64,000 bases of DNA. It comes from Microcoleus sp. EPA2. Lineage in GTDB: Bacteria > Cyanobacteriota > Cyanobacteriia > Cyanobacteriales > Microcoleaceae. Position numbers and translations under genes: made by a program. This document shows, one piece after another, positions 17,069 to 25,845 of this stretch. Numbering within the stretch: position 1 is the first letter of the stretch; each line of letters starts with the position of its first letter. Where the stretch lies: positions 1 to 64,000 of the forward strand of contig JAHRFD010000007.1 of assembly GCA_020882975.1 (NCBI GenBank), in the 5' to 3' direction. The notes under the pieces are model-generated. The model did not search any database. It had not been told where the DNA came from and worked only from the letters and a program-made list of their open reading frames with translations.

Positions 17069-18640
17069 ATGAACTTAGCGCCAACAACAGTCCTGCAACA
17101 GGGCAAATACACAATTAACACGACTTTAGGTATAGGAGGGTTCGGGATCACTTACCGAGCCACACACTCCCATTTAAACCAAACCGTCGTACTCAAAACC
17201 CTTAACGAAAGTCTGCGCCAACACCCTGAATCTGCCCAATTTCAGGAGCAATTCATCGCCGAGGCCCAACGCCTCTCTCGGTGTCAGCATTCCAACATAG
17301 TCAGAGTTATAGACTTTTTTACAGAAGCCGGACAGTCCTTTATCGCCATGGACTACATTCCCGGCCAAACTTTGGCCAAAATAGTTGCCACAGGCGAGCC
17401 ACTACCAGAAGCTCAAGCCCTACACTACATTCGGCAAATAGCCTCAGCCTTAAGCACAGTACACCACAGCGGCTTGCTACACCGAGATCTCAAACCAGAA
17501 AATATGATCCGGCGAGAGGATACTCACATCGTCATGCTCATAGATTTTGGCATAGCCAGGGACTTTACAGCCGGCACAAAACAAACCCACACTAACTTGC
17601 TCTCCCCAGGATATGCACCGATCGAACAATACCTCCATGATGGTAAATGTACACCCGCCACAGATATTTACTCCCTCTCGGCAACCCTATACTACTTACT
17701 ATCGGGCCAACCACCCATAGCAGCACCCTTGCGCGATCGGATTCCCCTGCCAAATTTGCGACAATGGCAACCTAACCTCAGCCCTGGAGTTGAGCAAGCT
17801 ATCCTTCGGGGACTAGAAACTGAACCCGACAAACGCCCCCAAACCGTGGAAAATTGGCTCGCTATGCTACAAGAAACAGAGCAATTACCAGCAATCAAAA
17901 CAAAGCCAACTCTGCTTTTGCCCGCACCACCGCCCCCACAGTTGACTCTGCTGGTCTTTGTCGTCACATCTCTAATTGCAGGCTGGATGGGTTTTGACCT
18001 AGCATGGCGCTACAATAGTACGAATCTCAGCAGGAATAGCACTGGCAAAACTGATTCCTTGCCATCTTTGGAAGATTTACTCAAATCCCGCGATTTGTCG
18101 GGACCCATGTTTGGACAGCCTTCCGTTGAAAGTAGTCCTGTGGCACCGCCAGAAGTTGAAAATCTGCCCACATATACACCAGATAGCAGCACGCCCGAAC
18201 CCATCGAGTCCCCAGAAGTTAGCTCCCAACCAGAGGTATCCCCAAGCCCAGAAATTCCCAGCCCAACACCCCAACCAGAACCTTCAGAAATTCCTACCCC
18301 AGCACCGCAACCAGAGCCTTCAGAAACTCCTACCCCAGAGCCTAAAATCTCCATCGCTCCATCTCCTCCCATCGCCCCAGCACCGGTACCAGAAGTTCCT
18401 CCTCTGCCCCCGGAACCGCCTCCCCAATCCTTCGGGGTTCCCACTCCGCCAGTGGCTAATAGTGCTGAAACTTTCTCCCCGCCACAGGAGCAGCCTTCAC
18501 CAGAAATTGTGCCAGATCGATCGCCTCAAGTCCCGATACCGAGCAGTAATGAAGGCAGTTTCGATAGTCCGATCGTACCTGACTCCCCGCTCACAGTTCC
18601 AGAACCAACCGTACCTTTCCCAGAACCTGCTACGAATTAG
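17069..18640 (+). CDS. Membrane Ser/Thr protein kinase (PknB/Hanks type) with Pro-rich tail
   Basis: A eukaryotic-like Ser/Thr kinase for signalling at the cytoplasmic membrane. The kinase domain spans residues about 14-270, with Gly-rich loop GIGGFGITYRA (21-31), ATP-binding Lys43 in VVLK, catalytic HRDLKPEN with Asp140, DFG at 159-161 and an APIEQY activation segment. A single transmembrane helix lies at about 292-310. The remaining 210 residues are a Pro/Ser/Glu-rich, low-complexity tail (PTPQPEPSEIPTPAPQPEPS type repeats) predicted outside the membrane. The ATP-binding and catalytic residues are intact, so it should be active. A PP2C phosphatase gene 3.2 kb downstream on the same strand could be the opposing enzyme. 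Confidence 0.92.
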   Translation: MNLAPTTVLQQGKYTINTTLGIGGFGITYRATHSHLNQTVVLKTLNESLRQHPESAQFQEQFIAEAQRLSRCQHSNIVRVIDFFTEAGQSFIAMDYIPGQTLAKIVATGEPLPEAQALHYIRQIASALSTVHHSGLLHRDLKPENMIRREDTHIVMLIDFGIARDFTAGTKQTHTNLLSPGYAPIEQYLHDGKCTPATDIYSLSATLYYLLSGQPPIAAPLRDRIPLPNLRQWQPNLSPGVEQAILRGLETEPDKRPQTVENWLAMLQETEQLPAIKTKPTLLLPAPPPPQLTLLVFVVTSLIAGWMGFDLAWRYNSTNLSRNSTGKTDSLPSLEDLLKSRDLSGPMFGQPSVESSPVAPPEVENLPTYTPDSSTPEPIESPEVSSQPEVSPSPEIPSPTPQPEPSEIPTPAPQPEPSETPTPEPKISIAPSPPIAPAPVPEVPPLPPEPPPQSFGVPTPPVANSAETFSPPQEQPSPEIVPDRSPQVPIPSSNEGSFDSPIVPDSPLTVPEPTVPFPEPATN

Positions 18641-18936
18641 TCTGTGGACAAGTGAGGAGCGGACTCCCAAGATGGTGCCTGGAAAAGAACTTGAAATCAT
18701 ACCCTGAATAGATGCTCCTGAAGTTTCAGAGAAGGGATAACCAAGTTATAATTGTTTGGGGAAGTACACAGAAAATTTTCTCGTCAGCGATCGCGAATTA
18801 TAGGGATGAAAAGATGAGACAAAATTTTTTACATCCATGAAATTCGTTGAAGCATGACACAGATTCAGAATCTGTGAAAATCGTGTTTAAACCATAGTCT
18901 AAAAACATAGAGTTTCCCTACTTACCGGAGTTTTTT

Positions 18937-19269
18937 ATGAGTAAACCCCCAGTTCATGCCTTTTTCATAGGCAGAGCACTTGCAGAAGCACTATACGAAC
19001 AATTGGAGAGTGCAGCCACTAACGCTTTCTCTGAATTCGGTAAATTTGATGCCGAACAAAGAGAGCGACTGCGGCAGTTCACAGATCGAGTTGTGGAACG
19101 AGCTCATAGAGAAGCTGATTCGGCAATGCAAGGTAGAACAGGCACTGTCAGCACAACTACTATTCAAGACATCCAACCAGCCGACTTGCAAGTAACTATT
19201 GATGAGTTACGTGCAGAAGTGGCCTTAGTGCGATCGGAATTGCAGCGCTACCGCAGCAGTTTGCCCTAA
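18937..19269 (+). CDS. Conserved cyanobacterial protein, 110 aa (DUF6825-like)
   Basis: A small soluble protein beginning MSKPPVHAFFIGRALAEALY, followed by a helical EFGKFDAEQRERLRQFTDRV segment and a C-terminal predicted coiled coil (ADLQVTIDELRAEVALVRSE). Proteins of this pattern are widespread in cyanobacteria and have no known function; the DUF6825 name is from memory. The AGTTTTTT-ATG context gives a weak ribosome-binding site (CCGGAG). It lies 38 bases before the ABC1 kinase gene on the same strand, so the two are probably co-transcribed. Confidence 0.75.
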   Translation: MSKPPVHAFFIGRALAEALYEQLESAATNAFSEFGKFDAEQRERLRQFTDRVVERAHREADSAMQGRTGTVSTTTIQDIQPADLQVTIDELRAEVALVRSELQRYRSSLP

Positions 19270-19307
19270 CAGTCACTAACAAATATTTACCCTAGGAGCG
19301 CAAAACT

Positions 19308-21131
19308 ATGCGCTCTTACTTCTCATCACAGCAACGACATAAAATAAGCAATTTAGGAACCCAAGTGTCTGCTCTCCTTGATGACTCTGTTAATCGCAAG
19401 CGATACGCCAAGCCTACCGGCGATGCCGTTTTGCCACCCACCGCTGGTAAATCCTACGGCAATAAAGCTTATCGCTGGAACCGCGAAAAATACTCCCGGC
19501 AGCGGCGCTTCTTCGACATTTGGACCTTTGTATTGCTCTGGTTGGCTTCGCTGTGGCTCGACAGCAAAGATTGGAGCTACTGGAAAGGTGTTACTGAAGA
19601 AAAGAAAGTTGCCAGACGCCGTTTTCAGGCTATCTGGGTTCGAGAAACTCTCTTGGATTTGGGCCCAACTTTTATTAAGGTAGGTCAGTTATTTTCCACC
19701 CGCGCTGATTTGTTCCCCGCAGAGTATGTTGAGGAACTTTCTAAGCTGCAAGATAGAGTCCCTGCTTTCAGCTACGAGCAGTTAGAGGCAATTGTTGAGC
19801 AGGATTTGGGCAAGACGGTTCACGAACTCTACCAGAGTTTTGACCCGGTGCCTCTGGCTGCTGCCAGTTTGGGTCAGGTACACAAGGCTCAACTCCATTC
19901 TGGCCCGGAAGTGGTAGTGAAGGTGCAGCGACCTGGACTGCGGAAGCTGTTCGAGATTGATTTGCAAATTCTTAAGGGCATCGCTCGCTACTTTCAAAAT
20001 CATCCTAAATGGGGCAGGGGCAGAGATTGGCTGGGGATTTATGAAGAGTGCTGTCGCATTCTGTGGCTGGAAATTGATTATCTCAATGAAGGGCGGAATG
20101 CTGATACTTTTCGCCGTAATTTTCGCGATCGCGACTGGGTGCGGGTGCCACGGGTTTATTGGCGCTACGCGGCTCCGCGGGTGCTGACTTTGGAGTACCT
20201 GCCGGGGATTAAAATCAGTCACTATGAGGCTTTGGAGGCTGCTGGGATCGATCGCAAGTCGATCGCCCAAAAAGGAGCTGAAGCTTATTTGCACCAGTTG
20301 CTCAATGATGGCTTTTTTCATGCCGATCCCCACCCAGGTAATATCGCTGTGAGTGCTGATGGGGATCTGATTTTCTACGATTTTGGCATGATGGGCCAAA
20401 TTCAGGCCAATGTTCGGGAAGGACTGATGGAAACTCTCTACGGTATTGCTTCCAAAGATGGTCAACGGATTATGGATTCTTTGATTAATTTGGGGGCTTT
20501 GGTTCCTACGGGTGATATGAGTCCGGTGCGCCGATCGATCCAGTATATGCTGGATAACTTCATGGACAAGCCTTTTGAAAATCAGTCCGTCAGCGCGATT
20601 ACAGATGACCTTTACGATATTGCCTACGACCAACCTTTTCGCTTCCCAGCTACCTTTACTTTTGTGATGCGCGCTTTTTCGACCATTGAAGGGGTCGGCC
20701 GCGGTTTAGATCCAGAGTTTAACTTTATGGAGGTGGCACAGCCTTTTGCCATGCAGCTTATGAGTAATGGAAATGGGCATGATACAACTAGCAGTATTTT
20801 TAACGAACTTGGCCGTCAGGCGGCTCAAGTAAGTTCCACTGCTTTGGGTTTACCTCGCCGGATTGAGGAAACTATTGACAAGCTTGAACAGGGAGATTTA
20901 CGGATTCGCGTCCGTTCTTCTGAAACAGACCGTTTGCTGCGCCGCATTAGCAGCGTTCAAATGGGAACCAACTATAGTTTGCTGATGAGTGCTTTTACTT
21001 TGTCGGCGACCATTTTGTTTGTCAGCCATCAAGTATGGCCCGCCCTCGTGATGGCTTTGCTAGCAGTCGGTACTGGGTTTGTTCTCCTGCGCTTGTTTAA
21101 GCGACTCGATCGCTTGGATAGAATGTCTTGA
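19308..21131 (+). CDS. ABC1/AarF/UbiB family atypical kinase
   Basis: A member of the ABC1 (AarF/UbiB/COQ8) atypical kinase family, which in bacteria and plastids supports isoprenoid-quinone metabolism and, in plastids, plastoglobule function. Visible motifs: the family KxGQ segment FIKVGQLFSTRADLFP (about 123-138), AAASLGQVHKAQL Ala-rich nucleotide loop, VVVKVQRPG with the binding Lys, and the catalytic-type GFFHADPHPGN plus FYDFGMMG. Two hydrophobic helices close the C-terminus (about 555-595), which suggests thylakoid or plasma-membrane attachment. Length 607 aa is typical for cyanobacterial members. AGGAG lies 13 bases before the ATG. Substrate unknown. Confidence 0.9.
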   Translation: MRSYFSSQQRHKISNLGTQVSALLDDSVNRKRYAKPTGDAVLPPTAGKSYGNKAYRWNREKYSRQRRFFDIWTFVLLWLASLWLDSKDWSYWKGVTEEKKVARRRFQAIWVRETLLDLGPTFIKVGQLFSTRADLFPAEYVEELSKLQDRVPAFSYEQLEAIVEQDLGKTVHELYQSFDPVPLAAASLGQVHKAQLHSGPEVVVKVQRPGLRKLFEIDLQILKGIARYFQNHPKWGRGRDWLGIYEECCRILWLEIDYLNEGRNADTFRRNFRDRDWVRVPRVYWRYAAPRVLTLEYLPGIKISHYEALEAAGIDRKSIAQKGAEAYLHQLLNDGFFHADPHPGNIAVSADGDLIFYDFGMMGQIQANVREGLMETLYGIASKDGQRIMDSLINLGALVPTGDMSPVRRSIQYMLDNFMDKPFENQSVSAITDDLYDIAYDQPFRFPATFTFVMRAFSTIEGVGRGLDPEFNFMEVAQPFAMQLMSNGNGHDTTSSIFNELGRQAAQVSSTALGLPRRIEETIDKLEQGDLRIRVRSSETDRLLRRISSVQMGTNYSLLMSAFTLSATILFVSHQVWPALVMALLAVGTGFVLLRLFKRLDRLDRMS

Positions 21132-21866
21132 GGCTCTGAATGCTCTTGCTCTGTGCTGGCTCTGTCACGGCCGTGGAATGGGAGATTTTTAATTGCATAA
21201 TTGAGATTTCTCCCTACTACCAATATCAGTTATTGAGATGTTCCATGCCCTGGCATTTCCTCACAATTATTAATGGGCAGATAGCTGGAATGGGTATGAA
21301 CAAAAGTATTCCCCCATCACAGCTTACCTGCTTGTTTATCATCCTTATGGCTTCTACTTAACTAGCTCAAGATTAGCTCTAGTTAAGGTTATTTTGCATC
21401 CTCCCATGCCAGAGTGATTTAAGCTCAAAGTCGCATCAGTTACTAAAAAAGCTGATGGCTATTATTTGACTTTGAGCCTTGAAGATACAAAAATCCCAGT
21501 GTCAAACTGTGAGAGAACAAAATGTCAATTTAGTTTTCAAACAAGTGATATTGTTATAGTTGCAGCGCTCCGTTGCCCAAAATTAGGCGAATACATGGAG
21601 AGAATTGCGATCGAGTGCAAGTCTGGAAATTTTATTTCAACCACGTAGGGGCTGCTAAAAAGGATAACTCACAGAGCTGGCACACATATTCACAAACAGG
21701 ACATTTACTCCTATGGGAATTAAGAAATTTGTTAATTATTCAACAGTCTCTCTCATTGCAGGTGCTGATGCACAAATACACTTAAGGGATGTTTTACAAT
21801 TAAGCCTACCTTCCTCCCACCACTGTGCTGAGTACAGCTATGGTGGAGGTTTCTTGGAGGTTTGAG
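21132..21866. other. Spacer between the ABC1 kinase and PP2C genes
   Basis: 735 bases without a convincing gene. The clearest element is an inverted repeat, GCTCAAAGTC (21423-21432) with GACTTTGAGC (21468-21477), enclosing a smaller CATCAG/CTGATG pair. Short frames here have no family resemblance. A 50-codon frame at 21713-21865 that ends one base before the PP2C start is listed separately. Confidence 0.4.
21713..21865 (+). CDS. Possible 50-aa upstream ORF of the PP2C gene
   Basis: ATG at 21713 opens a frame of 50 codons (MGIKKFVNYSTVSLIAGADA...) whose TGA ends one base before the PP2C ATG, in the pattern of translational coupling. There is no clear ribosome-binding site before it and I recognise no family. 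The PP2C ribosome-binding site (GGAGG) lies inside this frame. It may be a chance frame. Confidence 0.2.
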   Translation: MGIKKFVNYSTVSLIAGADAQIHLRDVLQLSLPSSHHCAEYSYGGGFLEV

Positions 21867-22598
21867 ATGAAACTCTCTTTCGCAGGTCAGACAGATACAG
21901 GGTTAGTTCGTTCAGTAAATCAGGATTCGTACTACATCGACTCGGAGGGGCGATTTTTCATCGTTGCCGACGGCATGGGAGGACACGCAGGAGGTCAAGA
22001 AGCTAGCCGGATTGCTACGGAGGCAATTAAATCTTATCTGGTAGAACATTGGGAAGGCCCAGAGGATTCTCCCCTGTTGTTAGAACAGGCTTTTTTAATC
22101 GCCAATCAAGCAATTTTGAACGATCAGCTCAACCATCCCGAACGGGCTGATATGGGTACTACTGCTGTGGTAGTAGTGTTCCGGGATGAGGGGCGGCCTT
22201 GGTGTGCTAATGTCGGTGACTCTCGCTTGTACCGACTGCATGGGTCTCATTTGGATCAGATTACTGAAGACCAAACTTGGGTGGCTCAAGCTGTACAAAG
22301 AAAAGCTCTGACTGCTGAACAGGCTCGCAATCATCCCTGGCGTCACGTTTTGTCCCAGTGTTTGGGCCGTGAGGATTTGCGTGAGATAGACATTCTGCCG
22401 GTGGATGTCAAACCTGGGGATCGCTTGCTGTTGTGTAGCGACGGTTTGACTGAGGAACTTTCCGATCCTTTGATTGCTGGACCTCTCAAGTCGATTCGCC
22501 CCTGTGAAGCGGCTGCAACTGCTTTGATTGAAGCAGCTAAGGAGAAAGGCGGCCGTGACAATATTACTCTGGTGATTGTCACCATCGACCTCAAATAA
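21867..22598 (+). CDS. PP2C-type Ser/Thr protein phosphatase (Stp1/PrpC-like)
   Basis: A Mn/Mg-dependent phosphatase that removes phosphate from Ser/Thr residues and usually opposes Hanks-type kinases. Motifs: GLVRSVNQDSYY (about 12-23), FIVADGMGGHAGG (36-48), MGTTAVVVVF, NVGDSRLYRL and the metal-binding GGRDNITLVIV at the C-terminus, covering all key Asp residues. I choose the ATG at 21867 rather than 21825: the protein then begins MKLSFAGQTDTG as in the family, and GGAGG lies seven bases upstream. The 243-aa length is typical. It is in the same orientation as the kinase at 17069-18640. Confidence 0.92.
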   Translation: MKLSFAGQTDTGLVRSVNQDSYYIDSEGRFFIVADGMGGHAGGQEASRIATEAIKSYLVEHWEGPEDSPLLLEQAFLIANQAILNDQLNHPERADMGTTAVVVVFRDEGRPWCANVGDSRLYRLHGSHLDQITEDQTWVAQAVQRKALTAEQARNHPWRHVLSQCLGREDLREIDILPVDVKPGDRLLLCSDGLTEELSDPLIAGPLKSIRPCEAAATALIEAAKEKGGRDNITLVIVTIDLK

Positions 22599-22619
22599 AT
22601 CCAGTCCACCCCCGTACAA

Positions 22620-22654
22620 TCTAAAGTCTAAAATCTAAAATCTAAAATCTAAAA
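22620..22654 (+). repeat. Heptamer tandem repeat (TCTAAAA) abutting the anmK start
   Basis: One TCTAAAG and four TCTAAAA units end four bases before the anmK ATG, so they occupy the place of the ribosome-binding site. This is a short tandemly repeated repetitive (STRR) sequence of the type common in filamentous cyanobacteria. Confidence 0.85.
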
Positions 22655-22658
22655 TCGA

Positions 22659-23828
22659 ATGACTCGCGTTATCGGTTTGATCAGCGGCACTTCAGTGGAT
22701 GGCATTGATGCTGCTTTGGTGGATGTGGTCGGTTCCCAAACTGACTTGAAAATTGAGTTGTTAGCAGGTAACACTTTTCCTTATTCTCCTGATTTGCGAT
22801 CGCAAATTCTTTCAGTTTGCAGCGGGGCTGCTTTGTCCATGGCAGAACTAGCTGCATTGGATGACGCCATCGCCCAAGAATTTGCCACCGCAGCCTTGAC
22901 TATTCAAGCAAAGTACGATCGAGCTGAATTAATCGGGTCTCACGGGCAAACCGTCTACCACCGACCAGCCCTGAAGGGGGAGATGGGTTACAGCTTGCAA
23001 CTAGGGCGGGGCGCGCTGATAGCGGCATTGACAGGCATTACTACTGTGAGCAACTTTCGAGCGGCAGACATTGCTGCCGGGGGTCAAGGAGCTCCTTTAG
23101 TGCCCATAGTTGATGCTTACTTGTTGGCACAACCCAATCTGAATCTGTGCATCCAAAATCTGGGTGGAATTGGCAATGTGACTTATCTACCTTCCAGGGA
23201 CAATAGTCCCTTGAAGGACAACTCTGTGGTTTCCCATTGGGGGGATCGCATTTTGGGCTGGGATACAGGGCCGGCAAATTCTCTATTAGATTTGGCGGTG
23301 CAACACTTCTCCGGGGGAACTAAAACTTGTGATGAAAATGGAGCAGGGGCCGCCCTTGGTACTCCTTGTCAAGCTTTAGTAGAAGCTTGGCTCCAGCAAG
23401 AGTTCTTCCTGGAAAAACCGCCAAAATCTACAGGGCGAGAGTTATTTGGTGTAGACTATTTTAACCGTTGTTTGGTCGAGGCTTCTGATTACAAGCTCAG
23501 TCCTGCTGATGTGCTGGCTACTCTGACAGAACTGACAGTTGCCTCCATCGTTCACAGTTACCAAACTTTTTTACCGCAGATGCCCGATCGAGTTTTGCTA
23601 TGCGGGGGCGGTAGCCACAATCTCTACTTAAAAAGCCGATTACAAGCACAATTGCATTCTGTGCAAGTGTTGACTACTTCTGAGGCGGGCTTGAATGTAG
23701 ATTTTAAAGAGGCGATCGCTTTCGCGGTTTTAGCCCACTGGCGGGTTCTAGGTATTCCGGGTAATCTCCCTCAAGTTACTGGTGCTTCAGCCCCCGTACT
23801 TTTAGGAGAAATTAACTCCTTTGGGTAG
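22659..23828 (+). CDS. anmK: Anhydro-N-acetylmuramic acid kinase AnmK
   Basis: A cell-wall recycling enzyme that hydrolyses and phosphorylates 1,6-anhydro-MurNAc to MurNAc-6-phosphate. Visible family motifs: [20 protein letters not shown] at the N-terminus, [14 protein letters not shown] (about 88-101), [19 protein letters not shown] (about 131-149), [24 protein letters not shown] and GGGSHNLYL. The 389-aa length is normal. The ribosome-binding site is replaced by a heptamer repeat array. It is followed after eight bases by a conserved cyanobacterial gene. Confidence 0.94.
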   Translation: MTRVIGLISGTSVDGIDAALVDVVGSQTDLKIELLAGNTFPYSPDLRSQILSVCSGAALSMAELAALDDAIAQEFATAALTIQAKYDRAELIGSHGQTVYHRPALKGEMGYSLQLGRGALIAALTGITTVSNFRAADIAAGGQGAPLVPIVDAYLLAQPNLNLCIQNLGGIGNVTYLPSRDNSPLKDNSVVSHWGDRILGWDTGPANSLLDLAVQHFSGGTKTCDENGAGAALGTPCQALVEAWLQQEFFLEKPPKSTGRELFGVDYFNRCLVEASDYKLSPADVLATLTELTVASIVHSYQTFLPQMPDRVLLCGGGSHNLYLKSRLQAQLHSVQVLTTSEAGLNVDFKEAIAFAVLAHWRVLGIPGNLPQVTGASAPVLLGEINSFG

Positions 23829-23836
23829 AGTTGGGC

Positions 23837-24370
23837 ATGATACCATATACTTTGAGAGACAACGGCTGTGCGTTGTTGCAACAGCATTTTAGCCAGCAGG
23901 AAAAGCATAGGAACAGCACTGTGGCTCACACGTTTTTAATGGAATCAGGCCAATGGACGCTCGAAGGAAGTTGGATTGAGCGCAATGGCGTGCCAATTAC
24001 GGTTAAAGGCAAAACTTTAGTGAGCTGGAACCGAACAGATTGGTTCAGTATGGTGACGAAGCTCGTGTTTCCTGGAGGCGATCGCGAAGAACTTATTTTG
24101 CAGTACCGAGGACACCTCAACAGCGATGAACGGCAGTATACTTTTGTGCTCCAGCACAGCGAACTTGGCCGCGTCGAGGGCGAAGGTTGGATCGCTCCCC
24201 AGTCGATCGTCCAACGTTACTGGGTACTCGGAGACGAACGCCAACGGCGAACAGGTTTTGATACCCTTCACCGCGTCGATAGCAACCGCTACTACCACTC
24301 TAGTGGCATCATGTCTGGTCATTACTTAACCAGCACCATGGAGGCTACCTTGGAACGTCAGTCGGAATAG
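23837..24370 (+). CDS. Conserved cyanobacterial hypothetical protein, about 177 aa
   Basis: I do not recognise a named family. The protein is rich in beta strands and aromatic residues (QWTLEGSWIERNGVPITVKG, TLVSWNRTDWFSMVTKLVFP, GRVEGEGWIAPQSIVQRYWV), which suggests a lipocalin- or allene-oxide-cyclase-like small barrel. It has no signal peptide or membrane segment. I prefer the ATG at 23837 over the TTG at 23831. It starts eight bases after anmK and is probably co-transcribed, but a functional link to cell-wall recycling is only suggested by position. Confidence 0.7.
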   Translation: MIPYTLRDNGCALLQQHFSQQEKHRNSTVAHTFLMESGQWTLEGSWIERNGVPITVKGKTLVSWNRTDWFSMVTKLVFPGGDREELILQYRGHLNSDERQYTFVLQHSELGRVEGEGWIAPQSIVQRYWVLGDERQRRTGFDTLHRVDSNRYYHSSGIMSGHYLTSTMEATLERQSE

Positions 24371-25217
24371 ATGTTTTGAGCTAGACTAAATAGCCAAATA
24401 CTTGTCTAAAGTTGCTCATAGTTCTTCTGGCGTGATGATATTGACAGCGTTGTAATTTTCTGCTAATTTGACGCTCGTGCCGAAACGATCGGGCAAAATA
24501 TCTGGTTTGTAAGCCGAGCGTCGATTCAAAACTGACCAGCCTGTAAAAAGGTCGAACGGGAGACCATGATTCGTTAAATAGGTTGAAAATACAGGTTGAA
24601 CAATGGCTAAAAGCTTCAACAGTTATACAACGTGATGCATAGGGTGGGCTACGCCCGAATTTACGCCTGTGGACAAGTACGAGCCGACTCCCTTGGCAGA
24701 AGCAGGAAGCAGAACCTCTAGAAACCACTTCTAGTTGAATGGTGAAGCTCGAATAAGTTTAGCCAAGTTTTGCATAGCAAACTTACGCATAAATACCAAA
24801 GAAATCGGGTTTTTTACAAGTTTTCCAGGTTCAAACCCAGTATTTTCGTAAAAAACCCGGTTTTGGCGTAAGTCACGGGAAAAACTATCACTTTTGATTT
24901 ATAGGCTTTGATTGAAAAATTTAAAGTCTTGTTAGTCGGATGTCGGTTTCAGATGTCCGACTCACTAAATTTTTGTGCAGCCTTATCTGCTGCAAGTTGA
25001 GACGAATATATTTGATTTTTTTAAATAATTTGCTCTGAGCGATCGCAACTGCCGAACAGAAAGCCTCAAATGTTCAGATCGAAGGACGAGTCTGTTAAAA
25101 TACCTTCTGTTTTCTATAATTTGTAACTTGTCGCTTCGAGTTGACGCCCCATCACCCCCAACTCATTTCCATCTGGGAAGAGAGTAAGAGACGGAGGTCG
25201 CCCACTGCGACTTGACA
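24371..25217. other. Spacer with gene debris between anmK block and nblA
   Basis: 847 bases without a convincing gene. On the minus strand at 24416-24619 a 67-codon frame ends in a protein-like tail (KPDILPDRFGTSVKLAENYN, then AVNIITPEEL), which could be the C-terminal remnant of a small gene, but the N-terminal half is unconvincing. A MITE-like element lies at 24782-24873. The rest is AT-rich and shows nothing else that I can support. Confidence 0.35.
24782..24873. mobile_element. 92-bp MITE-like element, family A long form
   Basis: Terminal inverted repeats ACTTACGC (24782-24789) and GCGTAAGT (24866-24873) enclose the inverted pair ATCGGGTTTTTT ... AAAAAACCCGGTTTT. A second copy, with the shared internal string TAAATACCAAAGAAA and GTATTTTCGTAAAAA, lies at 52215-52302. 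No coding capacity. Confidence 0.7.
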
Positions 25218-25415
25218 TTACTCAAGACCAGGGTTTGGTTCTAGGCCCCAGTGGTGTTTCAGAAAATGACGATACATGGTTTCCCGCAACATCATTTGTT
25301 CGTAGAGCTTAACTAAAAACTCTTGAGCTTGCTCGCGGCTCATGTCATTGACCTGTGTTTTGAAGGAACACAGGCTAAATTGCTGTTCCAAAGATAGTTC
25401 TGCTGGTTGGTTCAT
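25218..25415 (-). CDS. nblA: Phycobilisome degradation protein NblA
   Basis: A small adaptor that binds phycobiliproteins and recruits the Clp protease (ClpC), triggering phycobilisome breakdown and bleaching under nutrient starvation or other stress. The 65 residues match the family: MNQPAELSLEQQFSL at the start, SREQAQEFLVKLYEQMMLRE as the helical core and HFLKHHWG near the end. I choose the ATG at 25415, not the upstream one at 25469, because it gives the standard N-terminus and AAGGAG lies eight bases upstream. The preceding 430-base spacer holds a candidate promoter and a palindrome, as expected for a tightly controlled gene. exbD and exbB lie upstream in the same direction. Confidence 0.93.
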   Translation of the reverse strand: MNQPAELSLEQQFSLCSFKTQVNDMSREQAQEFLVKLYEQMMLRETMYRHFLKHHWGLEPNPGLE

Positions 25416-25539
25416 GACTTTGACTCCTTGACAAGTAGAGGTGACTTGAAAGTACAAACCTGGATTCACCGGTTTTGTAAGTTGTTCCAGCTCACGCTAG
25501 TTGGTTTCAGGATGACCTAAAGCCCATCTTGCTTTAGCT

Positions 25540-25569
25540 ATATTACAAAAGGTAACAATTATTTGACAA
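25540..25569 (-). promoter_or_regulatory. Candidate nblA promoter
   Basis: On the minus strand TTGTCA (25569-25564), an 18-base spacer and TAATAT (25545-25540) form a plausible sigma70 promoter that would give an nblA leader of about 115-120 bases. Confidence 0.45.
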
Positions 25570-25636
25570 AATCGCCATCTTTCCTAAGAAATAATCTATG
25601 AGTAAAGATGGCTAGCAGCAGACAAAGGTTCCTTCT

Positions 25637-25660
25637 GTAGATATATATAAATATATCTAC
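25637..25660. promoter_or_regulatory. 24-bp palindrome upstream of nblA
   Basis: GTAGATATAT-ATAA-ATATATCTAC, with perfect 10-bp arms, lies 68 bases upstream of the proposed -35 box. It could be an operator or the end of a transcript from exbD. STRR-like GGAAGAAGGAAGAAGG (25724-25742) and GTCCGAA heptamers (25766-25797) fill the rest of the spacer up to exbD. Confidence 0.35.
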
Positions 25661-25845
25661 TTGTCTAGAGAAAAAAAGCTCAGTACGAACCAAAATAATT
25701 GCAGCGATTTATACCGATTTTTTAAGGAAGAAGGAAGAAGGTTATTCGACACTTCAACTACGCTCAGTGTCCGAAGTCCCAAGTCCGAAGTCCGAAGGCC
25801 AATGCCCTGTTTGGCCAATGCCTAGATGATAAATCAATATATTGC

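Noticed and set aside
24381..24728. 115-codon minus-strand frame
   Set aside because: Cys/Arg-rich, no family resemblance, and it overlaps a more protein-like but also weak frame; treated as debris.
24820..24840. T-arm-like GGTTCAAACCC as part of a tRNA
   Set aside because: It lies within the MITE-like element and no acceptor, D or anticodon arm can be built around it.
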